Numbered from the stretch's first letter, positions 32,030 to 42,772 are shown. The stretch: DNA of 64,000 nt from Bacillus sp. (in: firmicutes) (GCA_031180405.1 JAPSLU010000001.1:1-64000), one strand, 5' to 3'. Numbers and translations are program-made. The notes: generated from the sequence alone by a model not told the origin.

Positions 32030-32509
32030 ATGAGAAAAATAGTAGATAGGGTTACAGCGTTTTTAACATGCTCGTTAATGATCATTATGGTCTTAGTAGC
32101 TTGTTGGCAAGTGTTTACTCGGTTTGTTCTAAATTCCCCTAGTACTGTATCAGAGGAATTTTTAAGATACGCCCTTATTTGGTTAACAATGATTGGTTCT
32201 GCTTATGCTTATGGAAAAAAGAAACATTTAGCTGTGGTATTTGTAGCAAGAAAAATACCTGGAAAAAATCAGATATTCGTAAAATTACTCGTTGAAGCGG
32301 TGGTCTTGATATTTATTTTTGTGATTCTCCTATTTGGAGGAACAAAAGCATATCAAAATGCAATTGGCCAGGCGTCATCTGCTTTAGGAATGCCAATGGA
32401 GTATTTATATTTAAGTCTTATGGTAGCTGGAGTTTTGTTCATGTTCTATTCACTACTCCATATAAAAGAGTATTTTACAAAGGATGCACAAACTACACCA
32501 ACGGAATAA
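32030..32509 (+). CDS. TRAP transporter small permease DctQ family
   Basis: Four TM; WQVFTRFVLNSPSTVSEEFLRYALIWLTMIGSAYAYGKKKHLAV. Confidence 0.9.
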   Translation: MRKIVDRVTAFLTCSLMIIMVLVACWQVFTRFVLNSPSTVSEEFLRYALIWLTMIGSAYAYGKKKHLAVVFVARKIPGKNQIFVKLLVEAVVLIFIFVILLFGGTKAYQNAIGQASSALGMPMEYLYLSLMVAGVLFMFYSLLHIKEYFTKDAQTTPTE

Positions 32510-32538
32510 TTGTTAGTTTATAAAGGAGAGTGAACAAC

Positions 32539-33834
32539 GTGGCATTACAAGCGGGTCTGGTTTTACTATTTGTTTTTTTACTCATGCTTACAATAAGTGT
32601 GCCTATCTCAGTAAGTATCGTAATAGCTTCTATTGCTGCTATTCTTACCGTTATGCCTTTGGATATGGCCATCTTTACGTCAGCTCAAAAAATTGTAACA
32701 GGGCTTGATAGCTTTACATTACTAGCCGTACCTTTCTTTATTCTATCAGGTATCCTAATGAATAATGGAGGAATTGCAGAAAGACTCATTAATTTTGCAA
32801 AGGTCCTTGTAGGGAAAATGCCAGGTTCCTTGGCTCATGCAAACGTACTAGGGAATATGTTATTCGGGTCTCTTTCTGGATCCTCTGTTGCTGCAGCAGC
32901 AGCAATCGGTGGTGTAATGACTCCATTACAGAAGAAGGAAGGCTATGATCCGAAATTTTCAGCGGCTGTAAATATTGCTTCAGCACCAACAGGGTTAATT
33001 ATCCCACCTAGTGGAGCCCTAATTATCTATTCTTTAGTAAGTGGTGGAACATCTGTAGCTGCTCTTTTTATCGCAGGCTATTTACCAGGTATTTTATGGG
33101 GATTGGCTTGTATGGTTGTTGGTTTTATTATTGCAAAACGCAGAAAATACCCAGTTTCAGAAAGGGTACCTTTTAAAGTTGCTGTTAAAACGTTTTTAGA
33201 TGCGATACCTAGTTTAATGTTGATCGTTATTGTAATTGGTGGGATCTTAGGTGGGATTTTTACTGCCACTGAAGCTGCAGCAGTTGCGGTAGCCTATACA
33301 TTTGCTTTAGCTATGATTTATAAAGCGGTTAAGCTTTCAGATATTCCTAGAATCATCATGGAGACAGTAGAGATTACAGCTGTCATCATGCTGCTTGTAG
33401 CTGCTTCTTCGATTATGTCATGGGTTATGGCGTTTACAGGTATTCCTACAGCTATTAGTGAATTCATTATGGGAATTTCCGACAACCCAATTATTATTCT
33501 TTTAATCTTGAATCTATTCTTATTGTTTATAGGAACATTCATGGATATTACACCGGCTATACTTATCTTCACACCAATTTTCTTGCCGATTGTAACTAGC
33601 TTTGGAATGGATCCGGTGCACTTTGGAATCATGTTAGTACTGAATTTAAGTATTGGAAATATTACACCTCCCGTTGGAAGTGCGCTGTTTGTTGGAGCCA
33701 GTATTGCCAAATTAGATTTAGAAGATGTAATAAAACCGCTAATACCGTTTTATATCGTCATTATTATTGTGCTACTCCTTGTTACGTATATACCGGAAAT
33801 TAGTCTGGTTCTACCAAGAATGCTCGGTTATTAA
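32539..33834 (+). CDS. TRAP transporter large permease DctM family
   Basis: VPFFILSGILMNNGGIAERLI, GNMLFGSLSGSSVAAAAAIG; GTG start at 32539 best fits the RBS. Confidence 0.92.
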   Translation: MALQAGLVLLFVFLLMLTISVPISVSIVIASIAAILTVMPLDMAIFTSAQKIVTGLDSFTLLAVPFFILSGILMNNGGIAERLINFAKVLVGKMPGSLAHANVLGNMLFGSLSGSSVAAAAAIGGVMTPLQKKEGYDPKFSAAVNIASAPTGLIIPPSGALIIYSLVSGGTSVAALFIAGYLPGILWGLACMVVGFIIAKRRKYPVSERVPFKVAVKTFLDAIPSLMLIVIVIGGILGGIFTATEAAAVAVAYTFALAMIYKAVKLSDIPRIIMETVEITAVIMLLVAASSIMSWVMAFTGIPTAISEFIMGISDNPIIILLILNLFLLFIGTFMDITPAILIFTPIFLPIVTSFGMDPVHFGIMLVLNLSIGNITPPVGSALFVGASIAKLDLEDVIKPLIPFYIVIIIVLLLVTYIPEISLVLPRMLGY

Positions 33835-33911
33835 GAGTAGAAGCGCAGGTCACTTTTAAATTAGGTTACGAAACTCTCATAAACAGATAACTACAGAAAA
33901 AGGTGAATGGA

Positions 33912-36311
33912 ATGTCATTAAGAGAAAATTATCAATTTAAGTTTTTAGATAAAAAAAGTAATACTTTATTGTTCCAATTAAAAAATTCAGATGTAATAGC
34001 AAAAGTAATTGTACTAGAAAAAGATATAGTTCGAGTCATGATGACAAAAGGTGAGCAACTTAAGGTCAAGAAAACCTGGCTTGTTGCTCCAGGTATGGAT
34101 GATGTTCCTATGGAAGGTAGAGATCGATTAGATTTATCTCCATTCTCACTACCAAAATATAATTATATAAATGAAGGGGAAACCTTCACGGTTGAAACGG
34201 ATTTATTAAAGTTAAACATCAATTTAGATGGATTTAAAATCACCTGGTTCTCTAAAGACAACGAAGGAAATGTACAACAAATTGCAGCAGACCGTAATAC
34301 ACAGGCTTATAATTTAGATGGTTCATTAGGAGATGGGATTTTTCATTATCAGCAAAGAACACTAGACGAACAGTATTATGGTCTAGGGGAGAAAAGTGGA
34401 GAAACAGACCGTCACGGCAAACGTTACCGTATGTTAAGTATTGATCCGATGGGCTATGATGCTCAACACACTGATCCGCTTTATAAGCATATTCCTTTCT
34501 ATATTACTAGAAATAAACAAACAAATATTTCATTCGGTATTTTCTATGATAATATGGCCCAAAGTATCTTTGATATGGGAAATGAAATGGATAACTACCA
34601 TGGGTGGTACAGATATTATCAATCAATGGCCGGAGATTTAGATTACTACTTGATGTTAGGACCTGAAGTGAAGGATGTAGTAAAAAAATACTCTTGGCTA
34701 ACGGGTAAAACAATCTTTTCTCCTAAATGGAGTTTTGGATACTCAGGCTCAACAATGACCTATACAGATGCACCTGATGCACAGAAACAATTGAAAAAAT
34801 TCATTGATAATTGTGAAGAAAATGACATCATTTGTGATTCATTTCAATTATCTTCTGGGTATACATCGATTGGAGATAAACGTTACGTATTTAACTGGAA
34901 TACTGATAAGTTTCCAGATGCCAAAGGGTTTATCAATGAGTACCATGAAAAAGGCGTAAAACTTTGTGCGAATATTAAACCGGCATTACTTAAAGATCAT
35001 CCTCTTTTTAATGAATTAAAAGAAGAGAAAATGTTTATTTTGAATGATGATGGAGAAGTTGAAATGTCTCAGTTTTGGGATGAAGTAGGTGCATACATTG
35101 ATTTTACTAATGAAGAGTCAATTAAATGGTGGAAACAAAAGGTTACTGAGCAATTATTAGAATATGGGATCGATTCCACTTGGAATGATAATAATGAATT
35201 TGAAGTTTGGTCAAAAAATGCTATTTGTAATGGATTTGGTGAACAAACGAATTTTGAAAACGTGCGTGCTCTACAACCATTGCTTATGATGAAGGCTTCT
35301 TATGAAGCACAAAAGGAATTTGCTCCCGAAATCAGACCTTATTTAATTTCTAGATCAGGTAGTCCAGGAATGCAGCGCTACGTTCAAACGTGGTCAGGAG
35401 ATAACTATACAAGCTGGAAATCATTAAAATATAATATTAAAATGGGAATCGGATTAAGCTTATCTGGTATATATAACATTGGTCACGATATCGGCGGTTT
35501 TTCAGGACCAGCACCGGAACCAGAATTACTAGTGAGATGGGTACAAAATGGGATTTTTCACCCTCGTTTTACAATCCATTCATGGAATGATGACAAATCT
35601 GTTAATGTTCCTTGGATGTATGAAGAAACAACGGGCCCAATTCGTGATTTGATCAAGTTCCGTCATCGTATGATTCCTTATTTATACACTGCATTATATA
35701 ATGCACATGAAACGTACGAACCAATCCTTCGTCCAACTTTTTATGAATTTGAAGCGGATGAAAAAACTTTCGAAGAAAATGATGATTTCATGTTAGGGGA
35801 ATCGATGCTTGTTGCTTCAGTTGTTGAAAAAGGACAAAGAGAAAGGTCTGTATATCTACCAAAATATGAAGGTGGCTGGTATGATTACCATACTTCAAAA
35901 TGGTATGAAGGTGGTCAAACCGTTACGGTCCCAGCGCCATTAGAATATAATCCTTTATTAATTAAAGGGGGAAGCATTATTCCTATAAATGATGCAGAAT
36001 CTTCATTCAAAAATAAAGAAAAGGATGAAAGAGGCTTCTTGTTATTCCCTCACAAGCAGTCAGGAAGTACTTCCTATGATCTTTATGAGGATGATGGTAT
36101 TTCAGCGAATTACCAAGAAAATCATACAATTGTTTCGGTTCAAATGAATGCAGATTCTGAAAAAATAGATGTAAGCTACAAAATAGAAGGTAAATACAAG
36201 CTTCCATACGAATCATTAAGCTTCTATTTACCTGCAAATGAAGAGCGTAAATTGTATGTAAATGGAGAAGAAGTGAAAAAGGAAGCTAATGGTTATACTG
36301 TAGCTTTGTAA
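33912..36311 (+). CDS. Glycoside hydrolase family 31 (alpha-glycosidase, specificity unknown)
   Basis: QYYGLGEKSGETDRHGKRYRM, GIDSTWNDNNEFEVW nucleophile region, NIGHDIGGFSG; ATG at 33912 behind AAAAAGGTG. Confidence 0.9.
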   Translation: MSLRENYQFKFLDKKSNTLLFQLKNSDVIAKVIVLEKDIVRVMMTKGEQLKVKKTWLVAPGMDDVPMEGRDRLDLSPFSLPKYNYINEGETFTVETDLLKLNINLDGFKITWFSKDNEGNVQQIAADRNTQAYNLDGSLGDGIFHYQQRTLDEQYYGLGEKSGETDRHGKRYRMLSIDPMGYDAQHTDPLYKHIPFYITRNKQTNISFGIFYDNMAQSIFDMGNEMDNYHGWYRYYQSMAGDLDYYLMLGPEVKDVVKKYSWLTGKTIFSPKWSFGYSGSTMTYTDAPDAQKQLKKFIDNCEENDIICDSFQLSSGYTSIGDKRYVFNWNTDKFPDAKGFINEYHEKGVKLCANIKPALLKDHPLFNELKEEKMFILNDDGEVEMSQFWDEVGAYIDFTNEESIKWWKQKVTEQLLEYGIDSTWNDNNEFEVWSKNAICNGFGEQTNFENVRALQPLLMMKASYEAQKEFAPEIRPYLISRSGSPGMQRYVQTWSGDNYTSWKSLKYNIKMGIGLSLSGIYNIGHDIGGFSGPAPEPELLVRWVQNGIFHPRFTIHSWNDDKSVNVPWMYEETTGPIRDLIKFRHRMIPYLYTALYNAHETYEPILRPTFYEFEADEKTFEENDDFMLGESMLVASVVEKGQRERSVYLPKYEGGWYDYHTSKWYEGGQTVTVPAPLEYNPLLIKGGSIIPINDAESSFKNKEKDERGFLLFPHKQSGSTSYDLYEDDGISANYQENHTIVSVQMNADSEKIDVSYKIEGKYKLPYESLSFYLPANEERKLYVNGEEVKKEANGYTVAL

Positions 36312-36370
36312 AGCTAGTCTTAAGTACTGTGCTTTACGAAATAGTAGAAAAAGATGAACTATAAACAATA

Positions 36371-36406
36371 AACGTCTTAAATCCTTTTTAGGGTTTAAGA
36401 CGTTTT
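36371..36406 (+). terminator. Terminator
   Basis: AACGTCTTAAA...GTTTAAGACGTTTTT. Confidence 0.8.
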
Positions 36407-36550
36407 TATTTATGGCTCTTTTCTGAAAGATTGTTGCTAATTGACCTAATTATTCTATTAGAATACATTGTTTTGTAGATATAAGGTACATTTCTAAGAA
36501 GAAAAGATGCCACTATACTTGATATAGGGCTGTTTACTTCAAGTTACTAA

Positions 36551-36576
36551 TAGCAACAAAGTATACGAAAACAGCC
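36551..36576. repeat. Solo tail of the 130-bp repeat family
   Basis: TAGCAACAAAGTATACGAAAACAGCC; forms GGCTGTTT/AAACAGCC stem with 36528-36535. Confidence 0.65.
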
Positions 36577-36726
36577 TTATTTATCACAGATAAAGTCTTA
36601 TATAAATAGCCGTAAGAAACACTATGTGCAAAGGGAACAGCTTATTAGACTATTGCGGTAGTAATTGATACAAATAGAAACCACAGGATTCATATACACA
36701 TTTTTTGAAATATAGGTAGTTTTCTG

Positions 36727-37146
36727 TTAATTAGTAGTGAATGTCTCTATTTTTTCATTTTTATGAATAGCTTCCGTCCCTGCATCCAATGCAGTCTTGT
36801 AATATGAACATTTATGCTCGATAAGCTCCATTGTTTTTTTAAGTTCTTCCATCTGTGCTTCTACAGTAGCTTTACGTTCTATAAACATGTCATATCTTTG
36901 TTGCAACGTGGAGTCCCCATCAGAACACCAATCTATGAAATTTTTAATTTCCTTAATAGGCATTCCGGTAGATTTCAGACATTCAATTACTTTTAATGCA
37001 CCGATATCGGCTTCTTTAAATACTCGTGTACCATTGGGTGACCGTTCTACAAAAGGCATTAATCCTTCCTTGTCGTAATATCGCAAGGTATATACTGTAA
37101 GATTCAATTCTGTTGCCACTTCACTAATAGAATATTTCTTCATCAT
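36727..37146 (-). CDS. MerR family transcriptional regulator (AdhR-like)
   Basis: YSISEVATELNLTVYTLRYYDKEGLMPFVERSPNGTRVF. Confidence 0.92.
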   Translation of the reverse strand: MMKKYSISEVATELNLTVYTLRYYDKEGLMPFVERSPNGTRVFKEADIGALKVIECLKSTGMPIKEIKNFIDWCSDGDSTLQQRYDMFIERKATVEAQMEELKKTMELIEHKCSYYKTALDAGTEAIHKNEKIETFTTN

Positions 37147-37175
37147 ATCTCTCCCTATTTTTTAAAAGATTTAAA

Positions 37176-37193
37176 CCTCGAGTTAACTCTATG
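37176..37193. promoter_or_regulatory. MerR-type operator (regulator side)
   Basis: CCTCGAGTTAACTCTATG. Confidence 0.55.
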
Positions 37194-37286
37194 AAGTGAA
37201 AGAATTTTATCACGGTATTTTCTGGATGTCAAAGTCGATTTAAAGAGAAAGTTTAAAATTTCAAAAATAATAACATATATCACTTG

Positions 37287-37306
37287 CCCTAGAGTTAACT
37301 ATAAGG
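37287..37306 (+). promoter_or_regulatory. MerR-type operator in promoter of alcohol dehydrogenase
   Basis: CCCTAGAGTTAACTATAAGG, same AGAGTTAACT/CGAGTTAACT core as 37176-37193. Confidence 0.65.
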
Positions 37307-37378
37307 ATTACCATTGTTTTGCAAGAGAAAAAGTAAAAGCTCATTCTCTTGGAATTTTAATTAATAGGAGGGTTTTTT

Positions 37379-38419
37379 ATGATAACTGCTAAAGCGCGAG
37401 CTGTTGACGGTCCTGATAAACCATTTCGAGCAGCTGAAATTAAACGACGAGATCTCGATTCACAGGATGTTCTGATTGAAATTAAATTTGCAGGTATATG
37501 TCATTCTGATATTCATACTGCTCACGGAGAATGGGGTCCTGTGAATTATCCGCTTGTTCCTGGACATGAGATTGCTGGAATTGTTACGGATGTAGGACCA
37601 GGGGTTACAAGGTACAAAATCGGTGACAGGGTAGGAGTCGGATGTATGGTTGACTCATGCGGGGAATGTGAGAACTGCCGTAAAGGTGAAGAACAATACT
37701 GTTTAAAAGGGAATGTCCCTACATATGCTGGTGTTGACAAATACGGTGAACCAACTCAAGGTGGTTATTCTACTCACATTGTCGTAACAGAGGATTTTGT
37801 CGTTCGAATTCCTGACAGCATTGAGCTTGATGTAGCAGCACCATTACTTTGTGCAGGTATTACGACATATTCGCCATTAAACCATTGGGGGGCTAGCCCA
37901 GGTAAAAAAGTAGCGGTTGTCGGTTTGGGTGGTCTTGGTCATATGGCTGTCAAAATTGCACATGCCATGGGTGCAGAAGTTACCGTTCTGTCCCAATCTT
38001 TAAAGAAAAAGGAAGATGGCTTGCAGTTCGGTGCCAGTGACTACTATGCAACAAGTGATCCTGAGACATTTACGAAACTTGCCGGTTCTTTTGACTTGAT
38101 CATTAATACAGTAAGTGCAAGTATCGATATTAGTTCATACCTCTCACTATTAAAGCTAGATGGTACGTTAGTAAATGTTGGTGCTCCTGCAGAGCCGTTG
38201 GCAGTAAATGTATTCTCTCTTATAGGTCATCGTCGTTCATTTGCAGGTTCAATGATTGGTGGTATTCGTGAGACTCAAGAAATGTTGGATTTCTGTGGAA
38301 AGCATAACATTGTTCCTCAGATTGAAGTTATTTCAGCGGATGAAATTGATGAGGCCTATAAACGCGTATTAGCTTCAGATGTTAAGTATCGGTTTGTGAT
38401 TGATACCAGCACAATATAA
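37379..38419 (+). CDS. Zinc-dependent alcohol dehydrogenase (AdhA/YahK type)
   Basis: [53 protein letters not shown]. Confidence 0.93.
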   Translation: MITAKARAVDGPDKPFRAAEIKRRDLDSQDVLIEIKFAGICHSDIHTAHGEWGPVNYPLVPGHEIAGIVTDVGPGVTRYKIGDRVGVGCMVDSCGECENCRKGEEQYCLKGNVPTYAGVDKYGEPTQGGYSTHIVVTEDFVVRIPDSIELDVAAPLLCAGITTYSPLNHWGASPGKKVAVVGLGGLGHMAVKIAHAMGAEVTVLSQSLKKKEDGLQFGASDYYATSDPETFTKLAGSFDLIINTVSASIDISSYLSLLKLDGTLVNVGAPAEPLAVNVFSLIGHRRSFAGSMIGGIRETQEMLDFCGKHNIVPQIEVISADEIDEAYKRVLASDVKYRFVIDTSTI

Positions 38420-38587
38420 GTTGGTAACGATAAATCTGACTGTTTTTATTCAGGGTGTCCTAAATTAACATTAGTTGTTGGGACATCCTTTTGCATATCT
38501 CTGCTTCAAAGTGAAAGTTTAGTGAAAAAACTCAGCTTAAAAAAGCATTATCATTAAGCTCTCAAATTGGAGAAATGGAGGGTTTAA

Positions 38588-38724
38588 ATGGTACAGAAAA
38601 TTGCTCTTGTAACTGGCGTAATCGAGGAATTGGATATGAGTTGGTTAAACAATTAGCTTATGATGGTTATAAAGTAATTTTGGCTAGTCGGGACCAAGTA
38701 AAAGTAGCTAAGATGATAAATTAG
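38588..38724 (+). pseudogene. SDR-family fragment with frameshift and truncation
   Basis: MVQKIALVTG then, after a 1-nt shift, NRGIGYELVKQLAYDGYKVILASRDQ...; reads TGxNRGIG only with a frame change. Confidence 0.7.
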
Positions 38725-38753
38725 TTATACAAAAAAGAAGCCTTTTAAGGCTC

Positions 38754-39611
38754 CTAATTATTTAAATCATAAAGACCAGGTGCATGTTCATTTGGCATTT
38801 CAGGCATTTCTGGTACTGGGTATCCTTGTGGTGGTTCTGTCACATTTAGTTCTCCTCCATTCCTACTAGGAGTTGTACCGTTGAAGATTTCACCTATCAG
38901 AGTATTATCAAGTCTAAAGTTGAATTGTGCATTGTGGAAACCCATTTCAACATATTTACGACATTCCGGGTATTTATTTATATCGTAGTTAGGGATTGGA
39001 AATAGCTTACCCCAATCAACACCTAGCGTCTCTAGAGCCTTTGCAAAGGCATTTTGATGAGCGTTATCCCTAACTATCAAAAAGGCTATAGTTTCACGAA
39101 GTGTTTTATTGTCACTCATTTCATATATCCTAGATTTTTGCAGCACACCAGTAGATTCCAGGACTACATTATTTAATAAGTTTGCGGCTAAATTTCCGTG
39201 ATCGTATACCCAAGATCCATTCCATGGGTTACCACCAGCATCAACAGGAAGAGATGCTTTAGCTCCTATAATATAATGATGAGGATTAGCTCCACTTTGG
39301 ATTACATCATTTAATGGAGCGCTGTCTTGAGCTTGGTTACCTGGCATATCTCCACCAGATTCATTTAGAAGTTGGTTAATTGTTGATTGCACCAGTTCTA
39401 CATGACTAAGTTCTTCTAAGAAAACACCTCTAATAAGATCCCTATACTTCTTGTCTTTACCCCGGAAATTTGCACTTTGGAACGAAAATTGCATCATTGT
39501 ACGCATTTCTCCAAATTGACCTCCGAGAGCTTCTTGAAGAACTTTTGCCGCGTTTGGATCAGGTTTGTCCGGAACTATCATATTAATTAGATCTTCTTTG
39601 TAGAAATACAT
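38754..39611 (-). CDS. Manganese catalase family protein
   Basis: ALGGQFGEMRTMMQFSFQSANFRGKDKKYRDLIRGVFLEELSHVELV; DNAHQNAFAKALE. Confidence 0.93.
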   Translation of the reverse strand: MYFYKEDLINMIVPDKPDPNAAKVLQEALGGQFGEMRTMMQFSFQSANFRGKDKKYRDLIRGVFLEELSHVELVQSTINQLLNESGGDMPGNQAQDSAPLNDVIQSGANPHHYIIGAKASLPVDAGGNPWNGSWVYDHGNLAANLLNNVVLESTGVLQKSRIYEMSDNKTLRETIAFLIVRDNAHQNAFAKALETLGVDWGKLFPIPNYDINKYPECRKYVEMGFHNAQFNFRLDNTLIGEIFNGTTPSRNGGELNVTEPPQGYPVPEMPEMPNEHAPGLYDLNN

Positions 39612-39958
39612 TTTCTCAACTTCCTTTATAAATAGAGTCCTTTTAGGTTGCCCAATTTCCTATTTTATAAATAAGAGTTTGAAAAATAACTGCCAATTTT
39701 TTATAATTTCTACTAATAAATACACTCATCTTGAAACCTGCTTATTAGAAAAGCGGAATGGAAATACCCTTTAAATAAATATATGGTAGTAGAAATGTGC
39801 ATTAAAAAGAATGATTAAAATATTTACTTATTAAACACAGCTGAAATTCACTTTCATGATTTTCGATACCATTTTTATGACTAGTCACATTGATCGGGTG
39901 AATTCATAGATTTTAGTGTACCCTTTTGGTTTAATTGTATAATTAATAAAAAGTATAT

Positions 39959-40564
39959 GTGAGGTTTAAATTGATATACAACTTTAACAACTCTGACACG
40001 ATTATCATAGTGATTCATGAAATTTATGGAATTAATCAACATATGAAAGATGTTTGTGACTCATTTAATAAACAAGGTTTTGACGTCATTTGCCCCAATT
40101 TATTAAACGAAGAGATAGCTTTTGAATATTCACAAGAGGATATAGCTTACCGGAATTTTATAAACAACATTGGTTTTACTAATGCTTTAGAAATCATTAA
40201 CGAATTGTTATTAAAGGTTAAAGGTAAATATAATAAAATCTTTATCGTCGGTTACAGCGTGGGAGCAACCATTGCTTGGTTGTGCAGTAATAAAGATTTT
40301 ATTAACGGTGTTGTAGGTTATTATGGATCCCGTATTCGAGACTATTTAGACGTAGTGCCTCTTTGTCCTACGATGCTTTTCTTTCCGCAAGAAGAGCAAG
40401 CATTTAATGTAAGTGAATTAATTACTAGCTTAGAAGCAAAGAATATCATGACATGTAAGTGTAACGGTTTGCATGGTTTTAGTGATCCGTACTCAATAAA
40501 TTACAATGAAAAGTCTGCCCAAAACGCATATAGCGCAATGATGGATTTTTTAATGAATCATTGA
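39959..40564 (+). CDS. Dienelactone hydrolase-like alpha/beta hydrolase
   Basis: IVIHEIYGINQHMKDVCDSFNKQGFDVICPNLL; GYSVGATIAW; start may be TTG at 39971. Confidence 0.75.
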   Translation: MRFKLIYNFNNSDTIIIVIHEIYGINQHMKDVCDSFNKQGFDVICPNLLNEEIAFEYSQEDIAYRNFINNIGFTNALEIINELLLKVKGKYNKIFIVGYSVGATIAWLCSNKDFINGVVGYYGSRIRDYLDVVPLCPTMLFFPQEEQAFNVSELITSLEAKNIMTCKCNGLHGFSDPYSINYNEKSAQNAYSAMMDFLMNH

Positions 40565-40954
40565 TTTATTCTTAATATTCACCTTCTGCAAACAGGCAAA
40601 AGAATCGAGTTTTTGGTGTGGATTACGAATATTCTGTTTGAGCCTGCAAATAAAGTGGAATACTCCACTGTTTTCTTTTCATTGAACATTTACAGCGGCT
40701 TTTTCAAAGCGAAGTGTCATTTGAACGTGTCATCAGAAGAAGTTGATAAAGCGCACTTTGCTGTTGACATTACACAAGCTGGCTACAGCACTACTAAAGG
40801 CTTATTTCACATTTCATGGAATAAGCCGGTAAGAGGTCAGAGCCTCTAGTAACCTTGGAAACTAACTCTTTGTAAAATAGGCCTATAGTTTAAGTAATGT
40901 TATATAGTTAAGTGCATATTGACATAAGAATAGATTAGATGGTATCTTACTACT

Positions 40955-40981
40955 ATTAGTTAGTTTACAAAACAAATTAAT
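40955..40981. promoter_or_regulatory. Operator-like site upstream of gndA, shared with the uxaC/ROK region
   Basis: ATTAGTTAGTTTACAAAACAAATTAAT; reverse complement matches 57476-57502 at 26/27. Confidence 0.75.
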
Positions 40982-41084
40982 AAAATGCTCTTTAGTAAGT
41001 AAGAATTGGTTGTTAGGAATGAAGTATGTAACACTAGATAACTAGAATGTTTGGGACTGAATTTATTAGGAGAGGAAAATAACA

Positions 41085-42497
41085 ATGTCAAAACAACAAA
41101 TCGGTGTTATCGGACTAGCGGTAATGGGAAAAAATCTTGCGTTAAATATTGAGAGTAGGGGTTATTCAGTTTCTGTTTTTAATCGTTCCTATGAAAAAAC
41201 GGAAGAATTCTTAAAGAACGAAGCTGAAGGAAAGAATTTTGTTGGTTTAAAAACAATTGAAGAATTTGTTCATTCATTAGAAACACCACGTAAAATATTA
41301 TTAATGGTTAAGGCTGGAAGTGCAACTGATGCAACAATCGAATCTTTAAAGCCTTATTTAGAAAAAGGTGATATTTTAATAGATGGTGGAAATACTTTCT
41401 TCCAGGATACAATTAGACGTAATAAAGAATTAGAATCGACAGGTATTCACTTCATTGGTACAGGTGTTTCAGGTGGTGAAGAGGGAGCACTAAAAGGACC
41501 TTCCATCATGCCTGGTGGTCAAAAGGAAGCCTATAAGCTTGTAGAACCAATTTTTAAAGCAATTTCTGCAAAAGTTGATCAAGATGAATGTGTTACATAT
41601 ATAGGGCCTAATGGCGCTGGTCACTATGTAAAGATGGTTCATAATGGAATTGAATATGGTGATATGCAATTAATATGTGAAGCATATTTTATTTTGAAAA
41701 ATGTACTAGGATTAAGTGCAAATGACCTTCACCATGTATTCTCTGAATGGAATAAAGGGGAATTAGATAGTTACTTAATTGAAATCACTTCAGACATTTT
41801 TACAAAGGTAGACGAAGAAACAGGTAAGCCACTTGTGGATGTTATCCTTGATACGGCCGGTCAAAAAGGAACAGGAAAATGGACAAGTCAAAATGCACTT
41901 GATTTAGGAACCCCGCTCCCAATTATTACAGAATCAGTATTTGCTCGTTTTATTTCAGCAATGAAGGATGAACGCGTTAAGGCTAGTAAACTTTTAAAAG
42001 GTCCTGAGATAACTTCTTTTGAAGGAAATAATACTGAATTAATAGAAGCGGTCCGTCAAGCATTATATTTAAGTAAGATTGTTTCATATGCTCAAGGTTT
42101 TGCTCAAATGAGAGCAGCTTCCGAAGAATATGATTGGAATCTTAATTATGGAGATATTGCGATGATTTTCCGTGGTGGATGTATAATACGTGCCCAATTC
42201 CTACAAAAAATAAAAGACGCATATGATCGTGATCCAAATTTAGCAAACCTACTTTTAGATCAGTATTTCAATGAAATAGCTGGAAACTATCAAACTGCAT
42301 TGCGTAAAGTAATTTCATTAGCAGTAGAAAAAGGCATTCCAGTACCTGCTTTCTCAAGCGCTATTGCTTATTACGATAGTTATCGTAGTGAAACATTACC
42401 AGCTAATCTTTTACAAGCTCAACGTGATTATTTCGGAGCACATACGTACCAGCGTGTTGATAAAGAAGGGGTCTTTCATACGAACTGGATGTCTTGA
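41085..42497 (+). CDS. gndA: 6-phosphogluconate dehydrogenase, decarboxylating
   Basis: [57 protein letters not shown]. Confidence 0.95.
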   Translation: MSKQQIGVIGLAVMGKNLALNIESRGYSVSVFNRSYEKTEEFLKNEAEGKNFVGLKTIEEFVHSLETPRKILLMVKAGSATDATIESLKPYLEKGDILIDGGNTFFQDTIRRNKELESTGIHFIGTGVSGGEEGALKGPSIMPGGQKEAYKLVEPIFKAISAKVDQDECVTYIGPNGAGHYVKMVHNGIEYGDMQLICEAYFILKNVLGLSANDLHHVFSEWNKGELDSYLIEITSDIFTKVDEETGKPLVDVILDTAGQKGTGKWTSQNALDLGTPLPIITESVFARFISAMKDERVKASKLLKGPEITSFEGNNTELIEAVRQALYLSKIVSYAQGFAQMRAASEEYDWNLNYGDIAMIFRGGCIIRAQFLQKIKDAYDRDPNLANLLLDQYFNEIAGNYQTALRKVISLAVEKGIPVPAFSSAIAYYDSYRSETLPANLLQAQRDYFGAHTYQRVDKEGVFHTNWMS

Positions 42498-42596
42498 GAA
42501 GTAAGATAATAACAACGTATTCATTCTCAGCGCCAAGCACATATCGGCTAGAGTTACTAGAATTAGAAGGGCTCCACTCGAACCAAGAGAATAGTG

Positions 42597-42636
42597 TAGA
42601 AAATAGGGTATCACATTTGTGCTACTCTATTTTCTA
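42597..42636 (+). terminator. Terminator after gndA
   Basis: TAGAAAATAGGGTATCACA-TTT-GTGCTACTCTATTTTCTA. Confidence 0.7.
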
Positions 42637-42772
42637 TTTAGTGCTTAATATGTAAAGAAAATTAGCAAGAATTTGAGAGACACATATAGCGCTTAACTTA
42701 TTTGTAAATGTAGGTTTGATAACTTATATTTTACTAGCTAGAAAGCTTTTTTTGTTTTTTAAGTATGAGTAT

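Noticed and set aside
33318-33710. 130-aa antisense ORF in dctM
   Set aside because: Shadow ORF caused by hydrophobic codon bias on the sense strand.
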